Shown here piece by piece: positions 34,381 to 43,434 of a stretch of DNA of 64,000 nt. Under the pieces are notes generated by a model. That model saw nothing but the letters and a program-made list of their open reading frames with translations, made no database searches and was not told the DNA's origin. The DNA comes from Comamonadaceae bacterium. GTDB lineage: Bacteria; Pseudomonadota; Gammaproteobacteria; Burkholderiales; Burkholderiaceae_C. The stretch's first letter is position 1. The number at the start of each line of letters is the position of its first letter. The position numbers were made by a program, and so were the translations under genes. The stretch is taken from NCBI GenBank assembly GCA_027488115.1, contig JAIYCG010000026.1, forward strand, positions 35,602 through 99,601. The letters run 5' to 3'.

Positions 34381-36132
34381 ATGTCTTATCTTGTCCTGGC
34401 GCGCAAATACCGTCCTCGCAACTTCACAGAAATGGTGGGGCAGGAGCACGTTGTCCAAGCCCTGACCAATGCCCTTGTGCAACAAAGGTTGCACCATGCC
34501 TACTTGTTCACTGGCACCCGAGGCGTCGGTAAGACCACGGTTTCGCGCATTTTGGCCAAATCACTCAATTGCCAGGGACTAGATGGGCAGGGCGGTATCA
34601 CCGCTGAGCCCTGTGGCGTTTGTCAAGCCTGCCTTGACATTGATGCTGGCCGCTTTGTCGACTACACAGAACTTGATGCAGCCTCCAATCGAGGAGTCGA
34701 TGAAGTTCAGAGCTTGCTAGAGCAAGCCATTTACAAGCCGGTGCAAGGTCGCTTCAAAGTCTTCATGATTGACGAGGTTCACATGCTGACCAACACGGCC
34801 TTCAATGCCATGTTGAAAACACTTGAAGAGCCGCCGGAGTACCTCAAGTTTGTGTTGGCCACCACGGACCCGCAAAAAGTACCTGTGACTGTTTTGTCGC
34901 GGTGCCTGCAATTTAACCTGAGACCCATGGCGCCAGAAACAGTGTTTGAACACCTCACGCAGGTCTTGAGCCATGAAAAATTACCGGCTGATCCCATGGC
35001 CTTGAAATTGTTGGCGCGAGCCGCCAGGGGTTCCATGCGCGATGCACTGAGTCTCACTGATCAAGCCATTGCATTTGGCAGCGGTCAATTGCAAGAAGCG
35101 ACGGTTCGCTTGATGTTGGGCAGTGTGGATCGCAGCCATGTCATGGGCCTCATTGACGCGCTAGCTCGGGGCGACGGTGCTGGCGTTGTGGCAATTTCTG
35201 AAGGCTTGCGAGTGAACGGTTTGTCTGCGGCCTCGGCGCTGGAAGACATGTCCATGGTTTTGCAACGCATGGCTGTCTTGCAAGCGGTGCCAAGCGCTGC
35301 TTCTGAATCCGACGATCCTGACCATCTTGAAATGTTGCGATTGTCGCGCGCCATGCTGGCCGATGAAACGCAATTGCTCTACAGTTTGTGTTTGCACGGT
35401 CGTGCAGAATTGGGCCTGGCGCCAGATGAATACGCAGCGCTCACCATGGTCTTGCTGAGGTTGCTGGCTTTCAAACCCAAGCAAAATCAGGTGCATCAGG
35501 TGCATCAGGTTTTGGCAGCAACGCCTGAGGCTCAAAAAAAAACTTTAACGACAGCACCTCCTAGCCATCTTCAAGCCAAACCTGCGTTTCAAGCGGCTGT
35601 TTCGGAGTCCAGTTCAGAGGTCAGTGAAGGCAAAACTCCCCCCTCCCTTTCAGTCGGGAGTATGGCACCCGTCCAAGGCAAGAGCTTGCCAGTGCGCGAG
35701 GCCAGTGAGCCAACCCAAAGAACCACGCCCAAGCTGTTGGTTGCTACGCAAGAGGGTGATTTTTGGACTCAAACTGTTCGCCAATTGGTGGCATCTGATG
35801 CAGTCACAGCCTTGGTGCGTGAGTTGGCTTTGCAGTCACAATTGATTGCGCGCGATACCGACCAATGGCATTTGCGAATTGAAAGCGAATCACTCAACCA
35901 AGGCGCAGCCCGCGATCGCTTACAAACTGCATTGAATGCGGCAGGTTTTGCAGTCAAGCTCGTGGTTGAAATTGGCAAAGTGACCGATTCACCAGCGCAA
36001 CGCAATGCGGCCGATTTGGCTGAAAAGCAAAAGGCAGCAGAAGATTTGATTCATTCAGACCCAATGGTTCAGGCCATGGTTCAAAATTTTGGCGCCAAAA
36101 TAGTGCCCGGCACAATCAAGCTCATCTCTTAA
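34381..36132 (+). CDS. dnaX: DNA polymerase III subunit tau/gamma
   Basis: The 583-residue clamp-loader ATPase. The N-terminal AAA+ domain has Walker [10 protein letters not shown] (residues about 44-52), a zinc site (Cys in SLNCQ, then CGVCQAC), Walker [10 protein letters not shown], and the sensor/SRC region CLQFNLRP. Domain III ends near residue 375. The tau part continues through a Ser/Pro-rich linker to a C-terminal alpha-binding domain. A run of nine A's at 35534-35542 lies at the domain III/tau junction and could yield the shorter gamma form. It is followed by ybaB and recR, the standard dnaX-ybaB-recR operon. Confidence 0.96.
   Translation: MSYLVLARKYRPRNFTEMVGQEHVVQALTNALVQQRLHHAYLFTGTRGVGKTTVSRILAKSLNCQGLDGQGGITAEPCGVCQACLDIDAGRFVDYTELDAASNRGVDEVQSLLEQAIYKPVQGRFKVFMIDEVHMLTNTAFNAMLKTLEEPPEYLKFVLATTDPQKVPVTVLSRCLQFNLRPMAPETVFEHLTQVLSHEKLPADPMALKLLARAARGSMRDALSLTDQAIAFGSGQLQEATVRLMLGSVDRSHVMGLIDALARGDGAGVVAISEGLRVNGLSAASALEDMSMVLQRMAVLQAVPSAASESDDPDHLEMLRLSRAMLADETQLLYSLCLHGRAELGLAPDEYAALTMVLLRLLAFKPKQNQVHQVHQVLAATPEAQKKTLTTAPPSHLQAKPAFQAAVSESSSEVSEGKTPPSLSVGSMAPVQGKSLPVREASEPTQRTTPKLLVATQEGDFWTQTVRQLVASDAVTALVRELALQSQLIARDTDQWHLRIESESLNQGAARDRLQTALNAAGFAVKLVVEIGKVTDSPAQRNAADLAEKQKAAEDLIHSDPMVQAMVQNFGAKIVPGTIKLIS
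35534..35542 (+). other. Candidate slippage/frameshift site for gamma synthesis (A9 run)
   Basis: Nine consecutive A's within the Q-K-K codons near residue 385 of dnaX. Slipping into the -1 frame, or adding one A during transcription, gives about eight new codons (N-F-N-D-S-T-S) and then TAG at 35562-35564. That would make a gamma-like protein of about 393 residues ending right after domain III. Comparable A-run slippage is known in Thermus dnaX, and A6G frameshifting in E. coli dnaX. Confidence 0.55.
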
Positions 36133-36151
36133 ATTTCAAAGAAGGAAAACC

Positions 36152-36475
36152 ATGTTCAACAAAGGTCAACTCGCCGGCTTGATGAAGCAAGCCCAAGCCA
36201 TGCAAGACAATTTGAAAAAAGCGCAAGATGAATTGGCTTTTGTCGAAGTAGAGGGCTCATCAGGCAGCGGCATGGTCAAAGTGTTAATGACTTGCAAACA
36301 TGCCGTCAAACGGGTCACGATCGATCCCTCTCTGCTGGCAGATGACAAAGACATGTTGGAAGACTTGGTCGCTGCAGCGTTCAACGATGCTGTGCGGCAA
36401 GCCGAAGACGTTTCACAACAAAAAATGGGCAAGTTGACGGCCGGCTTGCCCCCAGGCATGAAATTGCCTTTTTAA
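36152..36475 (+). CDS. YbaB/EbfC family nucleoid-associated protein
   Basis: A 107-residue DNA-binding protein that forms tweezer-like dimers. It begins [25 protein letters not shown] and contains VMT-type [15 protein letters not shown] and the C-terminal [22 protein letters not shown] lies eight bases before the ATG. It sits between dnaX and recR, the usual place, and is translated in the same operon. Confidence 0.95.
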   Translation: MFNKGQLAGLMKQAQAMQDNLKKAQDELAFVEVEGSSGSGMVKVLMTCKHAVKRVTIDPSLLADDKDMLEDLVAAAFNDAVRQAEDVSQQKMGKLTAGLPPGMKLPF

Positions 36476-36487
36476 TTTTCAATAGCC

Positions 36488-37084
36488 ATGCAAAAACCCA
36501 GTGTCCACGCACTCGACGCGCTCATACAAGCTTTGCGTGTTTTGCCGGGAGTCGGCGCCAAGTCGGCATCGCGCATGGCCTTTCATTTGATGCAGCATGA
36601 GCGGGGTGCAGCGATGCACCTGGCCAAAGCTTTAGAGCATGCTTGCGCCAACATCCAACATTGCGTCACTTGTCACACCCTGACCGATGCAGATGTGTGC
36701 AGCATGTGCGCTGACCCTGATCGCGACCGAAAGCAATTGTGTGTGGTTGAGACGCCTGCAGATCAGGCGGCGATAGAGAGGACCTCTACCTTCAATGGCA
36801 TGTACTTTGTTCTCATGGGCAAGCTCAGCCCCCTAGATGGCATTGGTCCCCACGATTTGGGTTTTGTCAAACTTTCTGAGCGCTGCAATGACGGTCAGGT
36901 GCAAGAAGTTATTCTGGCCACCAATTTCACGGGCGAGGGCGAGGCCACAGCTCATGTCATCGCCGAAATGCTCAAGAAGCGCGGCTTGCGAGTCACCCGG
37001 CTGGCCAGAGGGGTGCCCGCTGGGAGTGAGCTTGAATACGTCGACTTAGGTACCATTGCCCATGCCTTGCTCGACCGGCGCTGA
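36488..37084 (+). CDS. recR: Recombination mediator RecR
   Basis: A 198-residue protein that, with RecO, helps load RecA at gaps. It has the N-terminal helix-hairpin-helix ([20 protein letters not shown]), a C4 zinc finger (CVTC and CSMC, about residues 61-75), and a TOPRIM domain starting [15 protein letters not shown] with [17 protein letters not shown]. All key residues are present. It closes the dnaX-ybaB-recR operon. Confidence 0.97.
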   Translation: MQKPSVHALDALIQALRVLPGVGAKSASRMAFHLMQHERGAAMHLAKALEHACANIQHCVTCHTLTDADVCSMCADPDRDRKQLCVVETPADQAAIERTSTFNGMYFVLMGKLSPLDGIGPHDLGFVKLSERCNDGQVQEVILATNFTGEGEATAHVIAEMLKKRGLRVTRLARGVPAGSELEYVDLGTIAHALLDRR

Positions 37085-37172
37085 ACTTTTGCAAAGCGCA
37101 GTCCCTTTTTTTGAGCCTTTACCGTTAATGTTCTTCACTACGTAAAAACCCGCTTGGGATGTTTCCCGATGT

Positions 37173-37223
37173 GCATACATGGATACCTTTGTATGCTGAA
37201 AGTATTTTCAGAGGGATACTTTC
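37173..37223. promoter_or_regulatory. Two tandem inverted repeats upstream of an ABC binding-protein gene
   Basis: GCATAC (37173-37178) pairs with GTATGC (37191-37196), and GAAAGTAT (37198-37205) pairs with ATACTTTC (37216-37223), each around a 10-12 base spacer. The second ends 15 bases before the GTG start at 37239. They could be dimer-binding sites for a regulator or hairpins ending the recR transcript; there is no U-run, which favours regulation. Confidence 0.4.
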
Positions 37224-37238
37224 TAAAGGGGGCAAAAG

Positions 37239-38276
37239 GTGGTTGAGAGGGTGCAGAGGCGTGAATTTTCAGCATGGGCCATGGCCGGTGTTTTGCTTGC
37301 GCCTGACCTAACTCAAGCCGCAGTAAGCCCTCAAAAAGTCTCCATTGCACTTGCTGCCAAATCCAGTCTCTACCATTTGCCTTTGGTGCTGGCAGATCAA
37401 TTGGGCCTTTTCAAACATGACAATTTGCAAATTGACTGGGTAGAGTGTGAGTCCGGATTGCAAGCGGTCCAAATGGCTACCAACGGACAGGCAGAGGTGG
37501 TCTCGGGTGCGTTTGAGCACACCCTAGATTTACAAGCCCAAGGCCAGAATTACCGAGCTTTTGTATTGCAAAGTCGCACACCGCAAATGAGCTTGGGCTT
37601 GGCCAGTCGAAAAGCCTTGGCGATGAAATCATTGTCCGATCTGAAATCTATCAAATTAGGCGTCTCATCTTACGGATCAGGTACGCATTGGTTTGCACAA
37701 CAATGGATACAGAATGCCAATTTGGATGTCGATCAAATTCAATTCGTTGAGCTGGGTGCCAGCACAGCTCCTGTGATTGAAGCTGTCAAGGCTGGCACCA
37801 TTGACGCTTTGTGCCATGTCGATCCAATTGTTCATTATTTGGAGCTGAAAAATGAATTGCGAATTTTGGCGGAATGCCGAAGCTTGCTCAGTTCACAAAG
37901 AATGTTTGGTGGTCCCATGCTGGGTGCCTGTTTGTTTGCCAAGTCAGAGTTTTTGCAAAAACGCGCTGATGTGGCGCTCACCTTGACCCGTGGCGTGGTG
38001 AGATCATTGCAATGGCTGAAGACAGCAGGGCCATCTGACATCCTCAAAATGGTGCCAACGACAAACTTGATGGGCGATCGAGCACTGTATTTGGGGGCAT
38101 TGGAAAAAGTGCGCGACACTTTCAGCTTGGACGGTCTGTTCACCGTTGAATCTGCGCAAACGGCATGGCGCGCTAGAGCCAATCGGGTGACTACAAATCG
38201 GACAAACTGGACCACCTTAGGCAAAAGCTATACCAACGAATTTACCTTGCTTTCCAAACGCAAACCCAACATTTGA
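37239..38276 (+). CDS. ABC transporter substrate-binding protein, SsuA/THI5-NMT1-like
   Basis: A 345-residue periplasmic binding protein of the nitrate/sulfonate/taurine group. The N-terminus carries RREFSAWAMAGVLLAPDLTQAA, a possible twin-arginine or Sec signal, followed by VSIALAAKSSLYHLPLVLADQLGLFKHDNL, the usual opening of this family. The hinge region has LGVSSYGSGTHWFAQQWI. No permease or ATPase gene is adjacent, so it is an orphan. The start is a GTG with AAAGGGGG upstream. It is followed by mltD on the other strand after 7 bases. Ligand unknown. Confidence 0.83.
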   Translation: MVERVQRREFSAWAMAGVLLAPDLTQAAVSPQKVSIALAAKSSLYHLPLVLADQLGLFKHDNLQIDWVECESGLQAVQMATNGQAEVVSGAFEHTLDLQAQGQNYRAFVLQSRTPQMSLGLASRKALAMKSLSDLKSIKLGVSSYGSGTHWFAQQWIQNANLDVDQIQFVELGASTAPVIEAVKAGTIDALCHVDPIVHYLELKNELRILAECRSLLSSQRMFGGPMLGACLFAKSEFLQKRADVALTLTRGVVRSLQWLKTAGPSDILKMVPTTNLMGDRALYLGALEKVRDTFSLDGLFTVESAQTAWRARANRVTTNRTNWTTLGKSYTNEFTLLSKRKPNI

Positions 38277-38283
38277 ATCAAGG

Positions 38284-39876
38284 CTATCTAGAACTTGACT
38301 TCACGTTTTGAGAGGCTGTTTGCTTTGGTTTTTTGATGTTCCTAGTGGCATTGGACGCGGCTGAATAATCCTTGACCCCATTGTTGATAGCGGTTTTTTT
38401 ACCCGAATTCTTGTTGCCTCGTGAGCTTGCAGTTGTGGGGACCAAAATCGCAATCGATTGACCAGGTTTGAGAGCCACAGGTATTTTTAACTTGTTCCAT
38501 GCAGCGATGTTCATGGGCGTCACATCGTGACGATTTGCCAGTGTGTCCAATGAGTCCCCTTTTTGGACTTTCACCAGAATGCGTCGCAAGACAATTTCAG
38601 GTGCAAAAGAAATTTTGGCGTTGTCTGCCAAATGTTCAGTGACATCGGCGTCAAGCGCGCCTTGCCTTGCAACCAATAAAGTAGAGCCTTGTTTGACCTG
38701 CATCCCATTCGGAATTTGATTCACGGAACGCAGTTCTGCCTCGGTCATTTTGACCAGTTTGCTGGCTTCCGAAACTTTCATGGTTCTTGGCACTGACCAT
38801 GCGGTCCAACTGGCCAATGGCTTAAGTGCATGTTCTTCAAGTCTGCGTTGGAACCGGCCAGCGTTGTCCCATGGCAGCAGAACTTCAGGTGTGCCCGCAG
38901 CCAAAATAACAGGTCGACTCATGGAGGGGTTCAAAGCCTTGAAATCTTCCAAGCTGACGCCAGCAAAATTAGCTGCCAATTTCACATCGATATCGCGCGT
39001 GATACTGACCGATTTGAAATAGGGGTGATTTTGAATGAGCGGTAAGCGAGCATTGAAATTTTGTGGCTGGGCAATGATATTTTTAACGGCTTGCAACTTG
39101 GGCACGTAATAGCGCGTTTCATTGGGCATGCTTAATTCTGTATACGACTGCCCTAAACCTGCAGCTTTGTTTTTGGCCAAAGCTCTACCGACATTGCCTT
39201 CGCCCCAGTTGTATGCTGCCAAAGCCAAATGCCAGTCACCAAACATGTTGTAAAGCTTTTGCAAGTAGTCGAGAGCGGCGCGCGTCGATTCAATCACCCC
39301 ACGACGCTCATCTCTGAAAATATTTTGTTTCAAATCGAAGTACTTGCCAGTGGCAGGCATGAATTGCCACATGCCTGCCGCTTTGGCTGTGGAAACCGCT
39401 TCGGGGTTGAATGCTGATTCAATATAGGGCAACAAAGCCAATTCAGTGGGCATGTTGCGACGTTCTAATTCTTCAACGATGTGGAATAAATATTTGCGTG
39501 AACGCTCCGTCATTCTCACGATGTAGTCAGGCCGAGCGGCGTACCAATCTTCGCGGTCTTTCACCAGATCACTTTCAAGATCGGGCATGGCAAAACCTTG
39601 TCGAATGCGCACCCAAATGTCAGCAGGTGGCTCTACGGGATCGTCTATTTTGCTAGTCACCTTCGGTGTTTGAACCGGCGCAAGCACTGTTGGCGCAGAT
39701 GGCGGAAGAGGTGCTTCTAAATCTATGGCCGTTTTGGTGCGCACTTCAACGGGCGGGCTAGCTTCAGGCCTTGTTGTTTCAGCTTGTTTTTGGACATTGG
39801 CGCAACCCGTGATGAACAAAACAAGGCACAGTCCTAGTATCAACTGGAGATTGCGGGCCCTGGTGGAGTGGTTCAT
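38284..39876 (-). CDS. mltD: Membrane-bound lytic murein transglycosylase D (MltD-like), lipoprotein with LysM
   Basis: A 530-residue outer-membrane lipoprotein that cleaves peptidoglycan glycan strands. The lipobox FITGC puts the acylated Cys at 25. The SLT domain spans about 125-280 with catalytic Glu153 (LPYIESAFNPEA), AAGMWQFMPATGKYF and AYNWGEGNVGRA. A clear LysM domain lies at about 432-480 (VQKGDSLDTLANRHDVT, LKPGQSIAILVP), and a weaker LysM-like segment before it. The Lys/Ser/Asn-rich last 50 residues are disordered. Its start overlaps the gloB stop (ATGA at 39873-39876), suggesting coupled expression; gloB-mltD pairing is common in related bacteria. Confidence 0.93.
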   Translation of the reverse strand: MNHSTRARNLQLILGLCLVLFITGCANVQKQAETTRPEASPPVEVRTKTAIDLEAPLPPSAPTVLAPVQTPKVTSKIDDPVEPPADIWVRIRQGFAMPDLESDLVKDREDWYAARPDYIVRMTERSRKYLFHIVEELERRNMPTELALLPYIESAFNPEAVSTAKAAGMWQFMPATGKYFDLKQNIFRDERRGVIESTRAALDYLQKLYNMFGDWHLALAAYNWGEGNVGRALAKNKAAGLGQSYTELSMPNETRYYVPKLQAVKNIIAQPQNFNARLPLIQNHPYFKSVSITRDIDVKLAANFAGVSLEDFKALNPSMSRPVILAAGTPEVLLPWDNAGRFQRRLEEHALKPLASWTAWSVPRTMKVSEASKLVKMTEAELRSVNQIPNGMQVKQGSTLLVARQGALDADVTEHLADNAKISFAPEIVLRRILVKVQKGDSLDTLANRHDVTPMNIAAWNKLKIPVALKPGQSIAILVPTTASSRGNKNSGKKTAINNGVKDYSAASNATRNIKKPKQTASQNVKSSSR

Positions 39877-40646
39877 TTGTAGTCGTTTTTCCAGATTCGC
39901 AGATGGGCAAAAATATCTGCTTCATTGTCTGTGGCTTGCGGTGCAAAATGTTTGACTGCACGGATGACATCGGGTGAGCGGGTTCGCAAGAAAGGGTTGA
40001 TTTCTAGCTCCCTGGCAAGCTTGGCGGGCAAGGTCGGTAAATTTTGCGACCTAAGGCTTTGGCAATGCACAACGTAGTCTTGAAGCTTTAAATTATCTGG
40101 CTCAACTGCTCTGGCAAATTTCAAATTGCTTAAGGTGTATTCGTGTGCACAACAAACGCGTGAAGTGCCTGGCAGGGCAGCGAGCCGATCTAAGGAGTCG
40201 AGCATCTGAACAGCGGTGCCCTCAAACAATCGACCACAGCCGCCTGAGAAAAGTGTGTCACCACAAAAAAGCAAAGGTTCTTGGCCAGCTGGTTCTGCGA
40301 AGTAGGCAATGTGTCCTGCCGTGTGGCCTGGCACATCGAGTGTTTGAAAATTCAAATCGCCCCAACTGAAATGTTGCCCTTGTTGGAGAGCTTGGTATTC
40401 AAAGGGCAAATGTTCCTTGGCGGGCCCATAAACCTTGGCGCCCCATTCCTGCTGAAGCCTTGCCACGCCGCCCGTATGATCACCGTGATGGTGCGTGACT
40501 AAAATGCAGTCCAACTTGTGATTGTTTTCAGCCAACCATTCGGAAACTGGGGTTGAATCACCCGGGTCAACAACCAATGCAAGACCTTGGTGTTGCAATA
40601 ACCAAATGTAATTATCTGAGAAAGCTGGCAGCGGTATGAGGTTCAT
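39873..40646 (-). CDS. gloB: Hydroxyacylglutathione hydrolase (glyoxalase II)
   Basis: A 257-residue metallo-beta-lactamase-fold hydrolase that completes methylglyoxal detoxification by splitting S-lactoylglutathione. The metal motif THHHGDH is at residues 51-57, with later ligands His in PGHTAGH, Asp in FCGDTLFSGGCGRLFEG, and His in CCAHEYT. The C-terminal NPFLRT motif fits GloB. GGAGGA lies directly before ATG 40646, which I prefer to the in-frame 40670. It diverges from the methyltransferase gene and is followed by overlapping mltD. Confidence 0.95.
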   Translation of the reverse strand: MNLIPLPAFSDNYIWLLQHQGLALVVDPGDSTPVSEWLAENNHKLDCILVTHHHGDHTGGVARLQQEWGAKVYGPAKEHLPFEYQALQQGQHFSWGDLNFQTLDVPGHTAGHIAYFAEPAGQEPLLFCGDTLFSGGCGRLFEGTAVQMLDSLDRLAALPGTSRVCCAHEYTLSNLKFARAVEPDNLKLQDYVVHCQSLRSQNLPTLPAKLARELEINPFLRTRSPDVIRAVKHFAPQATDNEADIFAHLRIWKNDYK

Positions 40647-41475
40647 GAATCCTCCTATTATAGAAACCACATCGATGGCGCAAGATTGGCGTCAATGGTT
40701 GTCAACGCCTGCTGGTTCTTATTTGTTGAAATGGGAACAATCTCAGATGGACGACTTGGTTGCCGACATCTTTGGTTACCATGCGCTCCAATTGGGTATG
40801 CCAGAGCTAAAAGGCTTGCAAGCCAATCGCATGCCGCATCAGTGGCTTGCATTGTCCGAAATCCATGCATTGCCGGAGGGGCAAGACTATCAGTTTGCAT
40901 CCCACAGCATTGCCTTGCCATTCCAAGCAGACAGCTTGGATCTGTTGCTCATGCCTCACAGTTTAGAGCTGAGTTTGGATGCCCATGCCAGTTTGAGGGA
41001 GGCTGAGCGGGTCTTGGTGCCTGAAGGCCATTTGGTCATCACCGGCCTCAACCCCACCAGCCTTTGGGGTTGGCGCCATCAGCGAGCTCATTGGTATCGG
41101 CGTTGGGGTTTTAAAGGTTTAAGTGCACCCGCTTGCGACGAATTGATCGGCTATTGGCGGTTGCGAGACTGGCTCCGTCTGCTCGGCTTTGAAGTCAAAG
41201 TGAGTCATTTCGGTTGTTGGCGTCCAGCACTTGACAAACCAAAATGGTTTGATCGATGGTCGTTCATGGACAAATTGGGTGCCCAGTGGTGGCCTATTCT
41301 GGGTGGCGCCTATGTCATTGTGGCTGTGAAAAAGGTCCAAGGGGGGCGCGTTTTGGGTGCCACTTGGAAGAACCGCAGGCCTCAAACCAAAGCCGTGGCA
41401 ACCCTGGCTAGGCGACAAAACCAAATTCAAGGGGACACCGGCGCCCAAAGAAAGGGCGAATGTGAATCACGTTGA
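40645..41475 (+). CDS. Class I SAM-dependent methyltransferase-like protein
   Basis: A 276-residue protein of the methyltransferase type 11 group. The core has [18 protein letters not shown] and [19 protein letters not shown], typical post-motif I to III segments, but the glycine-rich motif I (GxGxG) is not evident, so the SAM site may be degenerate. It is a common neighbour of rnhA and gloB in Comamonadaceae. The start is uncertain: ATG 40645 overlaps the divergent gloB start, while ATG 40675 leaves 28 bases between them and gives 266 residues. Its 3' end overlaps rnhA by 14 bases. Substrate unknown. Confidence 0.78.
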   Translation: MNPPIIETTSMAQDWRQWLSTPAGSYLLKWEQSQMDDLVADIFGYHALQLGMPELKGLQANRMPHQWLALSEIHALPEGQDYQFASHSIALPFQADSLDLLLMPHSLELSLDAHASLREAERVLVPEGHLVITGLNPTSLWGWRHQRAHWYRRWGFKGLSAPACDELIGYWRLRDWLRLLGFEVKVSHFGCWRPALDKPKWFDRWSFMDKLGAQWWPILGGAYVIVAVKKVQGGRVLGATWKNRRPQTKAVATLARRQNQIQGDTGAQRKGECESR

Positions 41476-41911
41476 AATTCACACAGACGGTGCCTGCAAA
41501 GGAAATCCGGGGCCAGGCGGTTGGGGCGCGCTCTTGCGATCTGCCGAGCATGTCCGAGAAATATGTGGCGGTGAGCTAGACACTACCAACAACAGGATGG
41601 AGTTGACGGCAGTGATCGAGGCTTTGATTGCCTTAAAGCGTCCTTGTAAGGTCACCCTCTATCTCGACAGTGAATATGTTCGCAAGGGCATCACGGAGTG
41701 GATTCATGGCTGGAAAGCCAAGGGATGGCGTACCGCAGCCAAGCAACCGGTTAAAAATGCCGATTTATGGCAAAAATTAGACCTTTTGGTTGCAAATTCA
41801 GGCCATCAGATTGAATGGCGTTGGGTGAAAGGTCACGCTGGCGATCCCGGCAATGAAAGAGCTGATGCCTTGGCCAATTTAGGGGTCGACAAAGCGCTTG
41901 GCAAGAACTAG
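41462..41911 (+). CDS. rnhA: Ribonuclease HI
   Basis: A 149-residue endonuclease that degrades RNA in RNA-DNA hybrids. The catalytic residues are Asp9 ([14 protein letters not shown]), Glu47 (RMELTAV), Asp69 (LYLDSEYV), His125 (VKGHAGDPG) and Asp135 (NERADALA). It begins with GTG at 41462 preceded by AAAGG, overlapping the methyltransferase end by 14 bases, so translation is likely coupled. An in-frame start at 41357 lies well inside the upstream gene and is rejected. Confidence 0.96.
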   Translation: MNHVEIHTDGACKGNPGPGGWGALLRSAEHVREICGGELDTTNNRMELTAVIEALIALKRPCKVTLYLDSEYVRKGITEWIHGWKAKGWRTAAKQPVKNADLWQKLDLLVANSGHQIEWRWVKGHAGDPGNERADALANLGVDKALGKN

Positions 41912-42060
41912 GAAAAAAACAGCCTTAGAAAAAGCCGCTCCTCGTAAAGTATTTGTAAAGCGAGAGTTTTTGTCAGACGACCTTGAGGTTTTGCAAATGC
42001 AGGAGAACCGCAACAACTGTTATATTTCGAAACTGTTTTAGGTACTGAACGGAATAGTTG

Positions 42061-43434
42061 ATGTCTATCAAAAAACCTTATTTCCTCATGGCTGTGGTAG
42101 GCGTAGCCCTTGCATCTGGTGCAGCATGGTGGTTACAAAATAAACCCGCAGTGCCTAAATCTGAGCCTGCTGCTTCGGCCGGCGCTTCAAACGCTTCAAA
42201 CTCACCAGGACAGGCGGCCCCTGGCGCAGCTGGCGCTGCTTCAGGTGCCGCGCCTGGTCCAGCATCAACTTCCGGTACACCACAAAGACCACCTGCCGTG
42301 GAGGTTGCCAAAGTTGAAAAAGCCATGCTGGTAGACGAGACCCAGTCGGTTGGAAGTTTGCGATCATTTCAGGGCGTGATGCTGCGACCCGAAGTAGGTG
42401 GTCGTGTCAGCCAGATTCTTTTCAAAGACGGCCAAAAAGTAAAAAAAGGGCAGGTTTTGGTTCAGTTTGACGATCAATTGCCTGCTGCGCAATTGGCTCA
42501 AGCCAAGGCAGAGTTGTCGATCGCTCAAGCCAACCACACGCGCAATCAAGAACTTGTTTCGCAAAATTTCATCAGCAAACGCTCTTTGGATGAATCTGAT
42601 GCAGCGCTTCAAGTTGCACAAGCCAAATTGGCACTGGCCCAAGCCACTTTGCAACGATTGAAAGTATTGGCCCCCTTTGATGGCACCGCAGGTTTGCGTC
42701 AAATTAACGTGGGTGACTATTTGAAAGATGGCACCGACATGGTCAACGTCGAAGACATTGAAGCCGTGTTACTTGATTTTAGATTGGCAGAGCGTTTCCA
42801 AACCAAAATTAAACCAGGTCAAAAAGCACAAGTCACCATGGATGCTTTGCCTGGGCGCAAGTTCACTGCCGTCGTTCAGGCCATCGACCCCTTGATTGAT
42901 GCCAATGGCCGTTCAGTGGGCGTGCGGGGTTGTATTGACAACCGTCAGATGCAATTGCGCCCCGGCATGTTTGCGCGCGTCAATGCGGTCTTTGGAGAAC
43001 GCGATGACGCGTTGGTCATTCCTGAAGAGGCCATCGTGCCACAAGGCGGCCGTTCAACGGTGATTCGCATCGTTGCTGGACCCAACAAAGACGAATTGGT
43101 TTCTGAAAGAGTGACCGTCAAGATCGGCATTCGCCAGCCTGGTCGAGTTGAAATCTTGGAAGGTTTGGCGATGGGCGATTCTGTGGTGGTGGCAGGGCAG
43201 CAGCGTTTGCAAAAAGACGGCACCCTTGTCAGAGTGCTTGACCCTTCAAAATCACAAGGCGGTGGTGCCAACAATGCACCAGGTGCAAGGCCTGAAGCCG
43301 CTGGCAATGCTCCGAAAGCTTCAGAAAAGCCTGGTGGCCCCAAGGGCGGTAACGCTGCACAAGCCAAGGACGGTAAAGCGCAAGCTTTGACTGGCGAGAA
43401 TCCATGCGTGCGAGGTCTGAATGCAACTCGCTGA
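42061..43434 (+). CDS. RND efflux periplasmic adaptor (membrane fusion protein)
   Basis: A 457-residue adaptor bridging an inner-membrane RND pump to an outer-membrane channel. It has an N-terminal membrane anchor (residues 6-26), a long Ala/Gly/Pro-rich linker (about 30-85), lipoyl-like and alpha-hairpin sections (VGGRVSQILFKDGQKVKKGQVLVQFDD and the helical LAQAKAELSIAQANH), a beta-barrel domain, and a Gly/Ala/Lys-rich C-terminal tail. The preferred start is ATG 42061. The pump gene overlaps its end by 14 bases. No outer-membrane TolC-like gene or regulator is adjacent. Confidence 0.93.
   Translation: MSIKKPYFLMAVVGVALASGAAWWLQNKPAVPKSEPAASAGASNASNSPGQAAPGAAGAASGAAPGPASTSGTPQRPPAVEVAKVEKAMLVDETQSVGSLRSFQGVMLRPEVGGRVSQILFKDGQKVKKGQVLVQFDDQLPAAQLAQAKAELSIAQANHTRNQELVSQNFISKRSLDESDAALQVAQAKLALAQATLQRLKVLAPFDGTAGLRQINVGDYLKDGTDMVNVEDIEAVLLDFRLAERFQTKIKPGQKAQVTMDALPGRKFTAVVQAIDPLIDANGRSVGVRGCIDNRQMQLRPGMFARVNAVFGERDDALVIPEEAIVPQGGRSTVIRIVAGPNKDELVSERVTVKIGIRQPGRVEILEGLAMGDSVVVAGQQRLQKDGTLVRVLDPSKSQGGGANNAPGARPEAAGNAPKASEKPGGPKGGNAAQAKDGKAQALTGENPCVRGLNATR

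Noticed and set aside
35488..35512. Short direct repeat (ATCAGGTGC units) in dnaX
   Set aside because: Only two to three copies, in frame in the variable linker (Gln-Val-His); no sign of a mobile or phase-variable element.
40636..40675. Extended overlap of the divergent gloB and methyltransferase starts
   Set aside because: Arises from uncertain start choice; ATG 40675 removes the overlap, so it is not evidence of unusual regulation.
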